A stretch of 60,342 bases of DNA, taken from Xenorhabdus lircayensis (GTDB lineage Bacteria; Pseudomonadota; Gammaproteobacteria; Enterobacterales; Enterobacteriaceae). Of the stretch, positions 46,469 through 54,688 are shown one piece after another. Made by a program: the position numbers and the translations under genes. Numbering within the stretch: the first letter of the stretch is position 1; each line of letters starts with the position of its first letter. A model generated the notes under the pieces. The model was given only the letters and a program-made list of their open reading frames with translations, did no database searches and had not been told where the DNA came from. The stretch covers positions 1 through 60,342 of the forward strand of contig NZ_JACOII010000061.1 in the NCBI RefSeq assembly GCF_016306625.1. Direction: 5' to 3'.

Positions 46469-46870
46469 TCAGGCTCCTGAAATATCGACCTTTGTCTGAC
46501 TGGGGCTGGTGCGTGCTCCTATGGCATTGGTTGAATTCTGCATGGTAGGACTTGACATTCGGGTTGCGGGTAAACCTTTAATCAGGACGCTATTGGCTCC
46601 AACCGTATGACGGGATGTTCCCATCACCGTACCTGAAGCGACACCAAGATTGATACCTGCGTTATCTCCGTTCGTCATAGCAATGGTTGTTGCAGTGTTA
46701 TGGGCTGGACTGCCCATAAAAAGGATATTGCTAGTACTGGCACTGATACCATTAGTACCTTGCGTCGTATTGACATAAACCATAGATACTGGTGCGCCTG
46801 GGGGTGCCGGAGTCAGGCAGGTATCTGGCGTAGCCATATCCGAGCCACCTCCTTGGGTGTTAGCAAACAT
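46469..46870 (-). CDS. DUF4150 (PAAR-like) T6SS spike-tip protein
   Basis: A 133-residue protein with the DUF4150 signature: MFANTQGGGSDMATPDTCLTPAPPGAP start, then SPAHNTATTIAMTNGDNAG, ASGTVMGTSRHTVGANSVLIKGLPATRMSSPTMQN and a DISGA end. Members are PAAR-like cones that sharpen the VgrG spike and often carry a C-terminal toxin. Here nothing follows the tip domain, so any effector must bind in trans. It is downstream of DUF3540 and before tssJ. Confidence 0.9.
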   Translation of the reverse strand: MFANTQGGGSDMATPDTCLTPAPPGAPVSMVYVNTTQGTNGISASTSNILFMGSPAHNTATTIAMTNGDNAGINLGVASGTVMGTSRHTVGANSVLIKGLPATRMSSPTMQNSTNAIGARTSPSQTKVDISGA

Positions 46871-46882
46871 AACTTTTCCTCT

Positions 46883-47500
46883 CTAGCCAATGTGAATCTG
46901 TTCGGCATCTATTTTGGTAATTGCTTTGGCGGAAACCACAGTATTTTGCGCATGTAGGCGTACATAGCTTTCAGCCTGCATATCTAATTGCCCTGCGTTA
47001 ACTTGCTCTGTTTGGGTTGTGTGGCGGAACAGGCGGTTGCTTAATTGGGTTACGGTTTGCCAGACAGATTCAAATTGATTACCGACTATCCTAGCGATGG
47101 AAACCCAGGCGGATAAGGACTCACCGCTGTATTGCATTTCATTGATATGGCAGCTTCCATTGTCGGCCGTGATATTCAGCCCGTTACTGTGCAGATTCAA
47201 ATTTCCCTGTGAAGTAATGGATAAGTCGCCGGGTATGTTGATTTCGGCCGGGTTTTGTTGTTCCGTCCGTTCTAATATAGCCAATATCCAGAGTTGTTCA
47301 TCAGCCTTTGTGATCAATACGGTGTCTCCCATTTCCGGTGTTAACAGACAGCTAGCAGCCCGTCGGCAATGCCAACCCCGGTTTTTACTTTCGACCATTA
47401 AACTGCCGTCCTGGTGAATATTAACGATTTGGCCTGCAATCTGCTGTGAAGGTTCCGTGGCAAGAGTATATGAAGAAAGAGCATAAGAAGATTCCGTCAT
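46883..47500 (-). CDS. DUF3540 T6SS accessory protein
   Basis: A 205-residue protein of the DUF3540 family, which occurs beside DUF4150 and DUF2169 genes in T6SS loci. The N-terminal OB-like region (AGQIVNIHQDGSLMVES, CLLTPEMGDTVLI) resembles VgrG base domains, and the second half is a repetitive beta-strand stretch (LSITSQGNLNLHSNGLNITAD, LDMQAESYVRLHAQNTVVSAKAITKIDAEQIHIG) like the VgrG gp5 needle. It may be a short spike-extension or an adaptor; direct function is unknown. A ggagaatcgat site precedes the ATG. Confidence 0.85.
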   Translation of the reverse strand: MTESSYALSSYTLATEPSQQIAGQIVNIHQDGSLMVESKNRGWHCRRAASCLLTPEMGDTVLITKADEQLWILAILERTEQQNPAEINIPGDLSITSQGNLNLHSNGLNITADNGSCHINEMQYSGESLSAWVSIARIVGNQFESVWQTVTQLSNRLFRHTTQTEQVNAGQLDMQAESYVRLHAQNTVVSAKAITKIDAEQIHIG

Positions 47501-47514
47501 ATCGATTCTCCAAA

Positions 47515-48588
47515 TTAAAACTTACGTTGTCGTTGTTGTGTATTCCACTCTTCAGCAGCAAATAGCTCAGGATCATTTTCCAATATGCCCTGACGATCAG
47601 AGAATAGTGCTCCAACCTGTTGAGTACGATGAAAAAGGGTTCTCATGAACTGTGCTGCGCGAAAATCACCTTGGTTGACATTGGCATAGGAAAGATCAGC
47701 ATAGGCCATGTCGCAGTCAGAAAATTGTGCGTTGACCGCGCGAACTTTATGCATGATGGCCCGTTGCAATTGGCTTTGCCGAAAGTCAGCCAATTCAAGA
47801 CAAGCACCGATAAAAATAGCTTCATTAAATAGACTGTTACGACAACACGCGCGCGTTAAATCAGCATCGATGAATAATGCCTGAGTAGCATTAACATTTG
47901 ATAACTGAGCGTTTTGCAGCCCGGCTCCCTTGAAATTGCAATTGGTCAACTTGGTGTGATTGAAATTGACTGCTTCAAGTTGATTATCTGTAAACAGGCA
48001 TTCCTGAAATTGCTGTTTTTGATAATTTTGACCGCGTTGATCGCATTCAAAAAACACTGTCTTAATGAATTCACTGGCATAAAAATCGATTCTTTGTAGG
48101 TCTTGACGAAAAAAAGTAACCAGAAAAGAATGACAATTGCGCATTTTTACGTAATCCAGTGAAGAACCGATAAATGTTACTCGATCAAGATCACTGTCAC
48201 TAAAATCAGCATATTGCAGATCACAGGATGAAAACTGGATACTATTTTGTTTTGTTATTTTAAACAGTGTTTTTTTCAAGACACATTGAGTGAACAGGCT
48301 ATCATTCAGTGTGCCCTTATTGAACATGGCGCGTACCATATTGCACCGCTCAAATAGGGTTTGATCGCATCTAACGGAATTAAAAATAGTTTCTTCGAGC
48401 AGGCACTCAGTAAAAACTGATTCACTAAGAATGGAATGGGAAAAGTCGGCTTCTGAAAAATCCACGGCCTTGAATCTCCCGCCTGATAAATTTTGTCCAA
48501 TCAGTGATATTCCCTGCAAATTGACTTGTTCAATGACGTCACCCTGTTTGATTTTAATCATGAGTTCATCAGCCGTCAGCATACTCAT
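47515..48588 (-). CDS. Pentapeptide-repeat protein of the T6SS loading module
   Basis: A 357-residue protein built almost wholly of pentapeptide repeats (A(D/N)LXX-type, e.g. KAVDFSEADFSHSILSESVF, CDLQYADFSDSDLDRVTF, AQLSNVNATQALFIDADLTRA, ACLELADFRQSQL), a right-handed quadrilateral beta-helix. There is no signal peptide or catalytic motif. It overlaps the preceding DUF2169 gene by four bases. Its place between DUF2169 and DUF3540 points to a scaffold in spike or effector assembly. A DNA-mimic antitoxin role like Qnr is not supported by context. Confidence 0.88.
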   Translation of the reverse strand: MSMLTADELMIKIKQGDVIEQVNLQGISLIGQNLSGGRFKAVDFSEADFSHSILSESVFTECLLEETIFNSVRCDQTLFERCNMVRAMFNKGTLNDSLFTQCVLKKTLFKITKQNSIQFSSCDLQYADFSDSDLDRVTFIGSSLDYVKMRNCHSFLVTFFRQDLQRIDFYASEFIKTVFFECDQRGQNYQKQQFQECLFTDNQLEAVNFNHTKLTNCNFKGAGLQNAQLSNVNATQALFIDADLTRACCRNSLFNEAIFIGACLELADFRQSQLQRAIMHKVRAVNAQFSDCDMAYADLSYANVNQGDFRAAQFMRTLFHRTQQVGALFSDRQGILENDPELFAAEEWNTQQRQRKF

Positions 48589-51155
48589 ATTACTTCCTGA
48601 TCGCGTTTGGGTAAGGTTTTAGTACGCTGTGTATAGGCATGATCAATCAGAGTTGAGTCATCAATGATTGACTGGGACATATCAGTGCGAAACAGATTGG
48701 CTTCTCGTAAATCAGTACCATTAAAGCTGCATTTCTGCATAAGGGCACCTATCAGGTTGGCATTATTCAACAGGGCTTCCCGAAAATCCGTTCTGGTGAA
48801 TATACTTTTGACAGTATTCAAATACTGCATATTGGCTAATTGGCAATTTGCTTCGCTTAAATCGCTATTATTCAATGTTGCAGCATGGAACGTAGACTGA
48901 ACCAGAGGCATCTGGCGCAAATTACATTCCGTCAATGTGGCGTGGCTGAAATCTGCCTGATTAAGCTCACTTTCCATGGTAAATGCACAGGTTAGTAGAT
49001 TGGCAGAACGAAAGCGGATTGCTTCTGCTTTTGTTTCCACCCATGAACAACCATCAAGCGTGGCATGATCAAATATGGCTTTCTCCAGCTGACACTTGAT
49101 AAAAGAAACTTTATTTAAGTTTGCGTAGTTGAATTTAAGTGAAGGCAGTGTCATTTCGAGAAAAATACAGCTTTGCCATTGTGAATGCTGAAAGCGACAG
49201 TGTGTGATAAAGGTTTCTTGTAGGAATAAATCTGTGAAGACTGCATTGTTAAATCGGCAGTGATCAAACAATGTTTCCTGCAATTGAGTTTCCTTAAAAC
49301 TTGCGGCGGAAAAATTGCTCTGTTCACACTTTGCCTGTGTCAGACTGGCATTATCCAGTGTCACACCATGCAGAGAGGCATGGCATATTTCTGTTCTGGC
49401 TAGCATTGCTTCACTGAAATCCGCACCATCCAGTTGGCTGTCATTGAAGCAGGCACTTTCCAGCAAGGTACGGGAAAAGTCGGCACCCCGCAGATCCATG
49501 CCGGACAAATCGGCTCCTGTAAAATCCATGCCACTGAAATCGCCTCCTTTCTGCATGATTCGTTGGGCCCGTTTGCGAATGATCTGTGATAGATCACCCG
49601 TTAAACGCAGGGCAGGGCCTTGTGACAGTGCAGAAGCCAGATACATTTTATGCAGTGATTGTTCAGCCTGTGCCAGATTTTTATCGCTAAGTCCCATTTG
49701 TTGTTGTTGCTGGTGCAGTATATCCCGCATCTGATGGAAGTTCTGTGGCCCCCTGAGTTGATTTTCCACAGCGATTTGTTCGACATTAATGCCTTGTTTT
49801 TTAGCTCTCGCCCGGATCTCTACTCGTTGCCGTTCAGCTTCAGCGTATTTTTGAACGGCATCTTGTTCTATTTTGTTCGTAAACTCAGGCAATTCATCCT
49901 GTTTTGGAGGAGAAAGCGGCTCAGTAGCGGGCGGAATTAGCGTATTGATATCCCTTCCATATTTCGCCATACGTTCCCGTTGTTGCTCACGCAGGCGTTT
50001 TTCACGATTTTGCAGAGTCTCCCTCAAGGAGCTGCCATTTTCTGGTTGATCTGTATCCACCCACGGGCCAATAATCTCTTCTGGAACCAGATCCTTTTCT
50101 CGAAAGGCGTACAATGCGCCTTTTTCCTTATCTGTGCGCTGATTGAGTATTTGAAGATAGTAATTTTCAGTACGAGGTTCGTCACTCAGCTCCATTGCGG
50201 AGAGCATTTGCAAGACATCGGTGGCATCGTCTTCATTAATGCGCGCACAACCGTGCCATATTAGGATCATTTGTTCCAAATGAGGAAAGAACCATACTGT
50301 TGTATTACGCATCACGATCTCTTCAAAAACTTCTTCATCAGCACGTAGTCGTTTGATAAAGCAACGTGCTTGCCATGATGGAAGTATTCCTGTTTGCACG
50401 GGTTTCTTAGGATGCATATTCCAGATGCGCCATGTTGCTTTTTCTGGCAGTGCTTCATATTGTTCCCACCACTGGTCGCGAGGTGCTGCATTAAACAATC
50501 GCCAGTCAATATCGTGGGCAAAACCGGGAAATTCATTTTCTAGCCACTCTTTGTCGTATTTTTTACCTATGCGGGTAAAACGACGTGGCCACATGAAATT
50601 TAATGGACAAAAACTGGCGGGATTGGGTGTATCCCGTGGCGATAATAACTGCCTGTGCAGGGTTTCAATATTGGGTAATTGGTGAACCTCTATACCATTT
50701 TCCTGTGTTTCGGGAGTGAAGCCGATACCGTGTGGATTCTCATCATAACTTTCCCCCCCGAAAGCACGACTCCAATCCAGCCGCATCTGTTCAAATTCCT
50801 GAGGTTTTGATGGGGCTTCATTCATCCAATGTCGATCACCGAAAGCAAGCAATGTCTTATCTAATTGCTCTACCTGAATACGTGCAGCACAAGTAGTTTT
50901 ATCTGTCTGGTGGTGAGTATAGGCATAACCAGTAGCGAGAAATTCAGCATAGGATTTGGGCATGGCGAGATCAATAATGCCATTACAGGTTTTCAATTCG
51001 GCCTCTGCAAGTTGCCAAAGTTCTGGCTCTGGTCGCAGGCGAGGGGATGCGCTCATATCGGCCAGAACCATAATGGATACCCCAAGATAATTCTTTTGCA
51101 GGCAGCGATAAGGACGATAAAGCATACTTAAGCGCAGAGGTTTAATGATTTTCAT
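48585..51155 (-). CDS. DUF2169 T6SS adaptor fused to a pentapeptide-repeat domain
   Basis: An 856-residue protein. The N-terminal DUF2169 domain (about 1-330; ELKTCNGIIDLAMPKSYAEFLATGYAY, WSRAFGGESYDENPHGIGF) belongs to a family whose stand-alone members (e.g. in Agrobacterium) chaperone and load PAAR-linked toxins onto VgrG. A charged and glutamine-rich linker (about 380-520) follows, then a pentapeptide-repeat beta-helix (about 535-840; GADLSGMDLRGADFSRTLLE, ADFSHATLTECNL). It is second in the operon after vgrG. The fusion suggests that the repeat domain docks the loader to the spike or to the next gene product; this is inference. Confidence 0.88.
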   Translation of the reverse strand: MKIIKPLRLSMLYRPYRCLQKNYLGVSIMVLADMSASPRLRPEPELWQLAEAELKTCNGIIDLAMPKSYAEFLATGYAYTHHQTDKTTCAARIQVEQLDKTLLAFGDRHWMNEAPSKPQEFEQMRLDWSRAFGGESYDENPHGIGFTPETQENGIEVHQLPNIETLHRQLLSPRDTPNPASFCPLNFMWPRRFTRIGKKYDKEWLENEFPGFAHDIDWRLFNAAPRDQWWEQYEALPEKATWRIWNMHPKKPVQTGILPSWQARCFIKRLRADEEVFEEIVMRNTTVWFFPHLEQMILIWHGCARINEDDATDVLQMLSAMELSDEPRTENYYLQILNQRTDKEKGALYAFREKDLVPEEIIGPWVDTDQPENGSSLRETLQNREKRLREQQRERMAKYGRDINTLIPPATEPLSPPKQDELPEFTNKIEQDAVQKYAEAERQRVEIRARAKKQGINVEQIAVENQLRGPQNFHQMRDILHQQQQQMGLSDKNLAQAEQSLHKMYLASALSQGPALRLTGDLSQIIRKRAQRIMQKGGDFSGMDFTGADLSGMDLRGADFSRTLLESACFNDSQLDGADFSEAMLARTEICHASLHGVTLDNASLTQAKCEQSNFSAASFKETQLQETLFDHCRFNNAVFTDLFLQETFITHCRFQHSQWQSCIFLEMTLPSLKFNYANLNKVSFIKCQLEKAIFDHATLDGCSWVETKAEAIRFRSANLLTCAFTMESELNQADFSHATLTECNLRQMPLVQSTFHAATLNNSDLSEANCQLANMQYLNTVKSIFTRTDFREALLNNANLIGALMQKCSFNGTDLREANLFRTDMSQSIIDDSTLIDHAYTQRTKTLPKRDQEVI

Positions 51156-51487
51156 TGAAAAGCCCCGAATAAATCTTTTTAAGATAAAAGGGAAAGATCC
51201 TGTTTATTTTTATATTGAACATTTCATTTTCGTAGAGATGGAGGAAAAGAGGTTTCAGAGAATGACGATGTTTCCACCCTCCCATACGGATATATATGAT
51301 AGCCCTTTATAAATTTTTTTCTCAATGTCTTATTTTAAGAAATACCAATTTTAATGTGGTCTTGGTATGACAGTTCTCTATATAGTTTCTCTCTATATAT
51401 AGATATAATGTCAATAGCACATCTAATTGTTTTATTTTTTCTTAAAATATTATCCAAGAAGAATATACGGGTAAAATTGCTGGAAGA
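51156..51487. other. AT-rich spacer between vgrG and the DUF2169 gene
   Basis: This 332-base spacer interrupts an otherwise tightly packed operon. It is AT-rich and has repeated TCTCTATATA-type tracts near 51375-51410. On the minus strand a TTGACA is present near 51412-51407, but no matching -10 lies at the right distance, so a second promoter is possible but unproven. No gene is seen. Confidence 0.4.
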
Positions 51488-53500
51488 TTAGCCCAACTCA
51501 ATAAGCGCTGCTTTTATGGAAATCTTTACTCCGCCGCTAATTTCTAATGTAGAGTTAGATTTTAAAGTGAGTGTATTTGCTTTAACTTCGACACTTCCTG
51601 TGACTGATTCATTTTTATTACCTGTGATATCCAGTTTGTAATTTCCACTAGCGCTTTCAGTGAAATCGCTCCCAACCTCTAATTTATAGGAACCGCTAAT
51701 TTTTTCTGCTTTATCGCCGGTTATATCTGCTTTATATCCGTCAGAAATAGTATATTTAATTCCACCACTAGTGACTTCAATTTCCTTGCCATTGGTAACA
51801 GTGGTTTTCTGTTTATTCTTGAAGGTGGCAGTTTCTTCTTTTTCTACCGTTGTTTCGCGTTTCGCCTTGTAGAGAAATGTGGCGTCTTGTTCTACCGTAT
51901 CTTGCTGTTTTTTCTTGATCTCTGTGGTTCGTGAACCATCAATGGCGACTGTTTGATCATTTTCCACCGAGACTTTCATGTCCTTCTCAGCGTGTATTTC
52001 AAAGGATTCTTTGTCTTGGGCGTCATCAATAAATAAGTAGCTGGCATTATCCTTTCCTCCCTCTAGGCTACGTGACATGATGCCCATTTTAGTGGCCTCT
52101 TTCGGTAATACCCAAGGGGGCATATTATTTTTGTTAAAACTACGTCCCACTATAAGGGGTTCGTCCGGGTTGTTATTGATAAAATTGACAATGACTTCTT
52201 CTCCAACCCGGGGAATTTGTATCGCACCAAACTTAGCACCAGCCCAGTTATTGGATACTCGCACCCAGCAGGAACTTTTATCGTCTTTTGTATCGCTTCG
52301 ATCCCAGTGAAATTTGAGTTTTACTCGACCATATTCATCTGTCCAGATGGTTTTACCACTTGCCCCTACAACGGTAGCTCGTTCAGTGCCAGCTATTGGC
52401 CACGATGTGATGCGAGGAGCACGCCAGTTCACGTTAGATGGAATGGCTGTAAATTCAGTGAGTATTTTTCCCAGTTTGTCAGTGTTAGGGGGATTTATCC
52501 CCATCATGTACGTATTTTCGTGGAATTCATAACACGCACTGACAATAAGATATTCACCATTATCTTTATCCCGTAACGCCTTTGATAGTGCAAAGGTATA
52601 ACCTGGAGCAATACCTGATTCTATACTTTTTGCTTTTATATACTGACTTTGTGCAGTACAGGATTGTTGTAATACTTGGACATAGAACTGCCCTTGTGTA
52701 TTTTCGGTATAATTTCCAGGCCATTCAAATAGTTCTGTTTTTGGTACAGTAGAGTCTGGATTTTGTTGCGTTTCTTTTAGCTGTGCATTTGGCTTGAGAA
52801 AATTATAGTCACTCATCGTATAGAGCTTTGGTGTAATTGAATAACTTACTGTCCAATCATATAGATAGTGTTTGTCTTTGTGCCTTGGTGGATAATGGCT
52901 CGGATAATATTCAATGGAAGAAGATTCTGACAGGGCAGAATGGGACTGAGGTGAATCAGCTAATATAAGAGTATGATCATCCTTACTATGCTGAAAATAG
53001 TAATAAATCCCTTCACGTTCCATTAACCGACTCAGAAAGTCAAAATCAGTTTCTTTGTATTGAGTGCAATATTCTAATGGTTGATATTTTGAATTGAGTT
53101 CATTCTTAAATTTTACTTTATGTTCATCTAGAATATCTTTAATAATTTCAGGAGCCGTTTTTGTTTGCCAAATCTTAAAGTCTTTGTTTAGGGTGAGTGT
53201 GAACAAAGCTGGCTGAATGATGACCTTATACAAATAGAGATATTCATCATAATAATCACAAATGATAGCTTCACGAATTATCCCGCTTAGATAGCGTGGT
53301 TTTCCTGATGTGTTTGCTGGATTCTTAATCTCAATTGATATCGGCTTGTTTCGTAATCCTTTGATATCGAGGTCTTTTTTATCACTAAAAAGTTCAACTT
53401 CAAAACTATAAATAGATGATAGTTTTTCCTCTCCTTTTAATGATTTAAAAAGTAAAGTGTTATCACCCAGTGAAGAGTGAGCAATAATGGTTCTTTCCAT
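51488..53500 (-). CDS. vgrG: T6SS spike protein VgrG (TssI)
   Basis: Trimeric puncturing spike at the tip of the Hcp tube. It has 670 residues: gp27-like domain (about 1-400; LKGEEKLSSIYSFEVELFS, DFDFLSRLMEREGIYYYFQHS), gp5 OB-fold (ATVVGASGKTIWTDEYGRVKLKFHWDR, SCWVRVSNNWAGAKFGAIQIPRVGEEVIVNF), and a long repetitive gp5 C-terminal beta-helix (about 535-665). It ends right after the needle (KISIKAALIELG) with no effector extension. It is the first gene of the operon, so the promoter lies in 53501-53640. Start ATG 53500 has an aggagc site. Confidence 0.96.
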   Translation of the reverse strand: MERTIIAHSSLGDNTLLFKSLKGEEKLSSIYSFEVELFSDKKDLDIKGLRNKPISIEIKNPANTSGKPRYLSGIIREAIICDYYDEYLYLYKVIIQPALFTLTLNKDFKIWQTKTAPEIIKDILDEHKVKFKNELNSKYQPLEYCTQYKETDFDFLSRLMEREGIYYYFQHSKDDHTLILADSPQSHSALSESSSIEYYPSHYPPRHKDKHYLYDWTVSYSITPKLYTMSDYNFLKPNAQLKETQQNPDSTVPKTELFEWPGNYTENTQGQFYVQVLQQSCTAQSQYIKAKSIESGIAPGYTFALSKALRDKDNGEYLIVSACYEFHENTYMMGINPPNTDKLGKILTEFTAIPSNVNWRAPRITSWPIAGTERATVVGASGKTIWTDEYGRVKLKFHWDRSDTKDDKSSCWVRVSNNWAGAKFGAIQIPRVGEEVIVNFINNNPDEPLIVGRSFNKNNMPPWVLPKEATKMGIMSRSLEGGKDNASYLFIDDAQDKESFEIHAEKDMKVSVENDQTVAIDGSRTTEIKKKQQDTVEQDATFLYKAKRETTVEKEETATFKNKQKTTVTNGKEIEVTSGGIKYTISDGYKADITGDKAEKISGSYKLEVGSDFTESASGNYKLDITGNKNESVTGSVEVKANTLTLKSNSTLEISGGVKISIKAALIELG

Positions 53501-53578
53501 TAAAAGCTCCTTTTGAAATCAAAGCTACCGCATGAGCCTTTGGACGAAGGATCAGAGAATGAATAAAAATATCTTATA

Positions 53579-53637
53579 ATTACTAATTGTCTTGTCGGTA
53601 TTGCTATTAACTTAATTAGTAATCAAATGTTACTAAT
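53579..53637. promoter_or_regulatory. Three TTACTAAT-type boxes upstream of vgrG
   Basis: attactaatt (53579-53588) and aattagtaat (53614-53623) are a perfect ten-base inverted pair, and ttactaat occurs again at 53630-53637, inverted to the second with seven bases between. They lie 80-140 bases upstream of the vgrG start. Repeated, symmetric boxes in the only promoter region of a 21-gene operon suggest a regulator-binding array; the factor is unknown. Within 53501-54017 there is no gene; the part nearest tpx is a terminator. Confidence 0.45.
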
Positions 53638-53899
53638 CAATATACAATATTTCATATAGAAAACTATATTGCAACAAAATTATAACTGCAATTTCTTTTT
53701 TGTGAGGAATAGTGTATTTATGGAAATATGATATGTTTATGGGGGTCATCGTATGCAAGTTATGAAATACACCATTCCAAATGGAATCTTTTGATTTAAC
53801 AATATTTTTTATATTGAATGAACGGTAAATTCTGACGCGGATTTGAATAATTATTCTTAATTGCGGAGACGGTTTTTAAAGAGAGATATAAAATAAATC

Positions 53900-53937
53900 G
53901 CCGGCGAAAAATTCATTGATGTGAACTCATCACCGGC
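53900..53937 (-). terminator. Terminator of tpx
   Basis: On the minus strand GCCGGTGA and TCGCCGGC form an eight-base-pair stem with one G-U pair, 22-base loop, then an AT-rich tail. It lies 80 bases past the tpx stop. Confidence 0.6.
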
Positions 53938-54017
53938 AGAAAATAAAAATTTATTATAAAACAATTAGTTTGTTGCGCTGTAAAACGAAAGCAATATTAT
54001 TATCAATAATAAAACAA

Positions 54018-54521
54018 TTATTTTAATGCTGATAATGCGCTGTCATAGTCAGGTTCATTGGTGATCTCATCGACCAACTGGCTATAAATGACTTGGTTAC
54101 TTTCATCCAGAACAACGACAGCACGTGCAGCCAACCCACCTAATGGGCCTTCGTTTATTGCAACGCCGTAATCTTCCTGAAATTTCCCACCACGAAGTGT
54201 AGAAAGGGTAACAACATTAGACAAACCTTCAGAACCACAGAAACGAGACTGGGCAAAAGGCAAGTCCGCTGAAATGCACAATACAACAGTATTGTTCAAT
54301 TCGCTGGCGAGTTGATTGAATTTACGGACAGATGTGGCACAAACACCAGTATCAATGCTTGGGAAGATGTTAAGTACTTTACGTTTACCTGCGTACTGGC
54401 TCAATGCTACATCAGCAAGATCCTTGGCAACGAGTGTGAAGTCTTTCGCTGTCTGGCCAGCGTGTGGAAAATCTCCGTTAACGGTGATATCACTACCTTG
54501 AAACTTAACTGTTTGTGTCAT
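54018..54521 (-). CDS. tpx: Thiol peroxidase Tpx
   Basis: Periplasm-independent atypical 2-Cys peroxiredoxin that reduces hydrogen and alkyl peroxides with thioredoxin. The product has 167 residues, one less than E. coli. The peroxidatic Cys61 ([15 protein letters not shown]) and resolving Cys95 (QSRFCGSEG) are present, with Cys82 also conserved. E. coli has tpx directly after tyrR; here 28 kb of T6SS genes separate them, which marks the insertion point. It is divergent from mppA. Confidence 0.97.
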   Translation of the reverse strand: MTQTVKFQGSDITVNGDFPHAGQTAKDFTLVAKDLADVALSQYAGKRKVLNIFPSIDTGVCATSVRKFNQLASELNNTVVLCISADLPFAQSRFCGSEGLSNVVTLSTLRGGKFQEDYGVAINEGPLGGLAARAVVVLDESNQVIYSQLVDEITNEPDYDSALSALK

Positions 54522-54688
54522 GGTTTTATCCCTCTATAAAGTAAACTGCGCCGTCAGTGTAAAGGAATAGTGCGATCTTGCCCACAAAAATAGAGGTAAT
54601 ATTCATGAAATACTCTGCCTCCCGTTAGTTAACAATGTCTTATAATTTATTTTTAGGATAATTATTAAATTCACAAGGCAAAAAAATT

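Noticed and set aside
47515-48588. Qnr-type gyrase-protection protein
   Set aside because: It has pentapeptide repeats, but its position inside a T6SS module and overlap with a DUF2169 gene argue for a secretion role.
49315-49734. 139-residue serine- and alanine-rich frame antisense to the pentapeptide protein
   Set aside because: The repetitive composition is what the complement of pentapeptide repeats gives; it is not an independent gene.
53501-53800. Sigma-54 promoter for the T6SS operon
   Set aside because: I checked the minus strand for GG-N10-GC within TGGCAC...TTGC and found no match.
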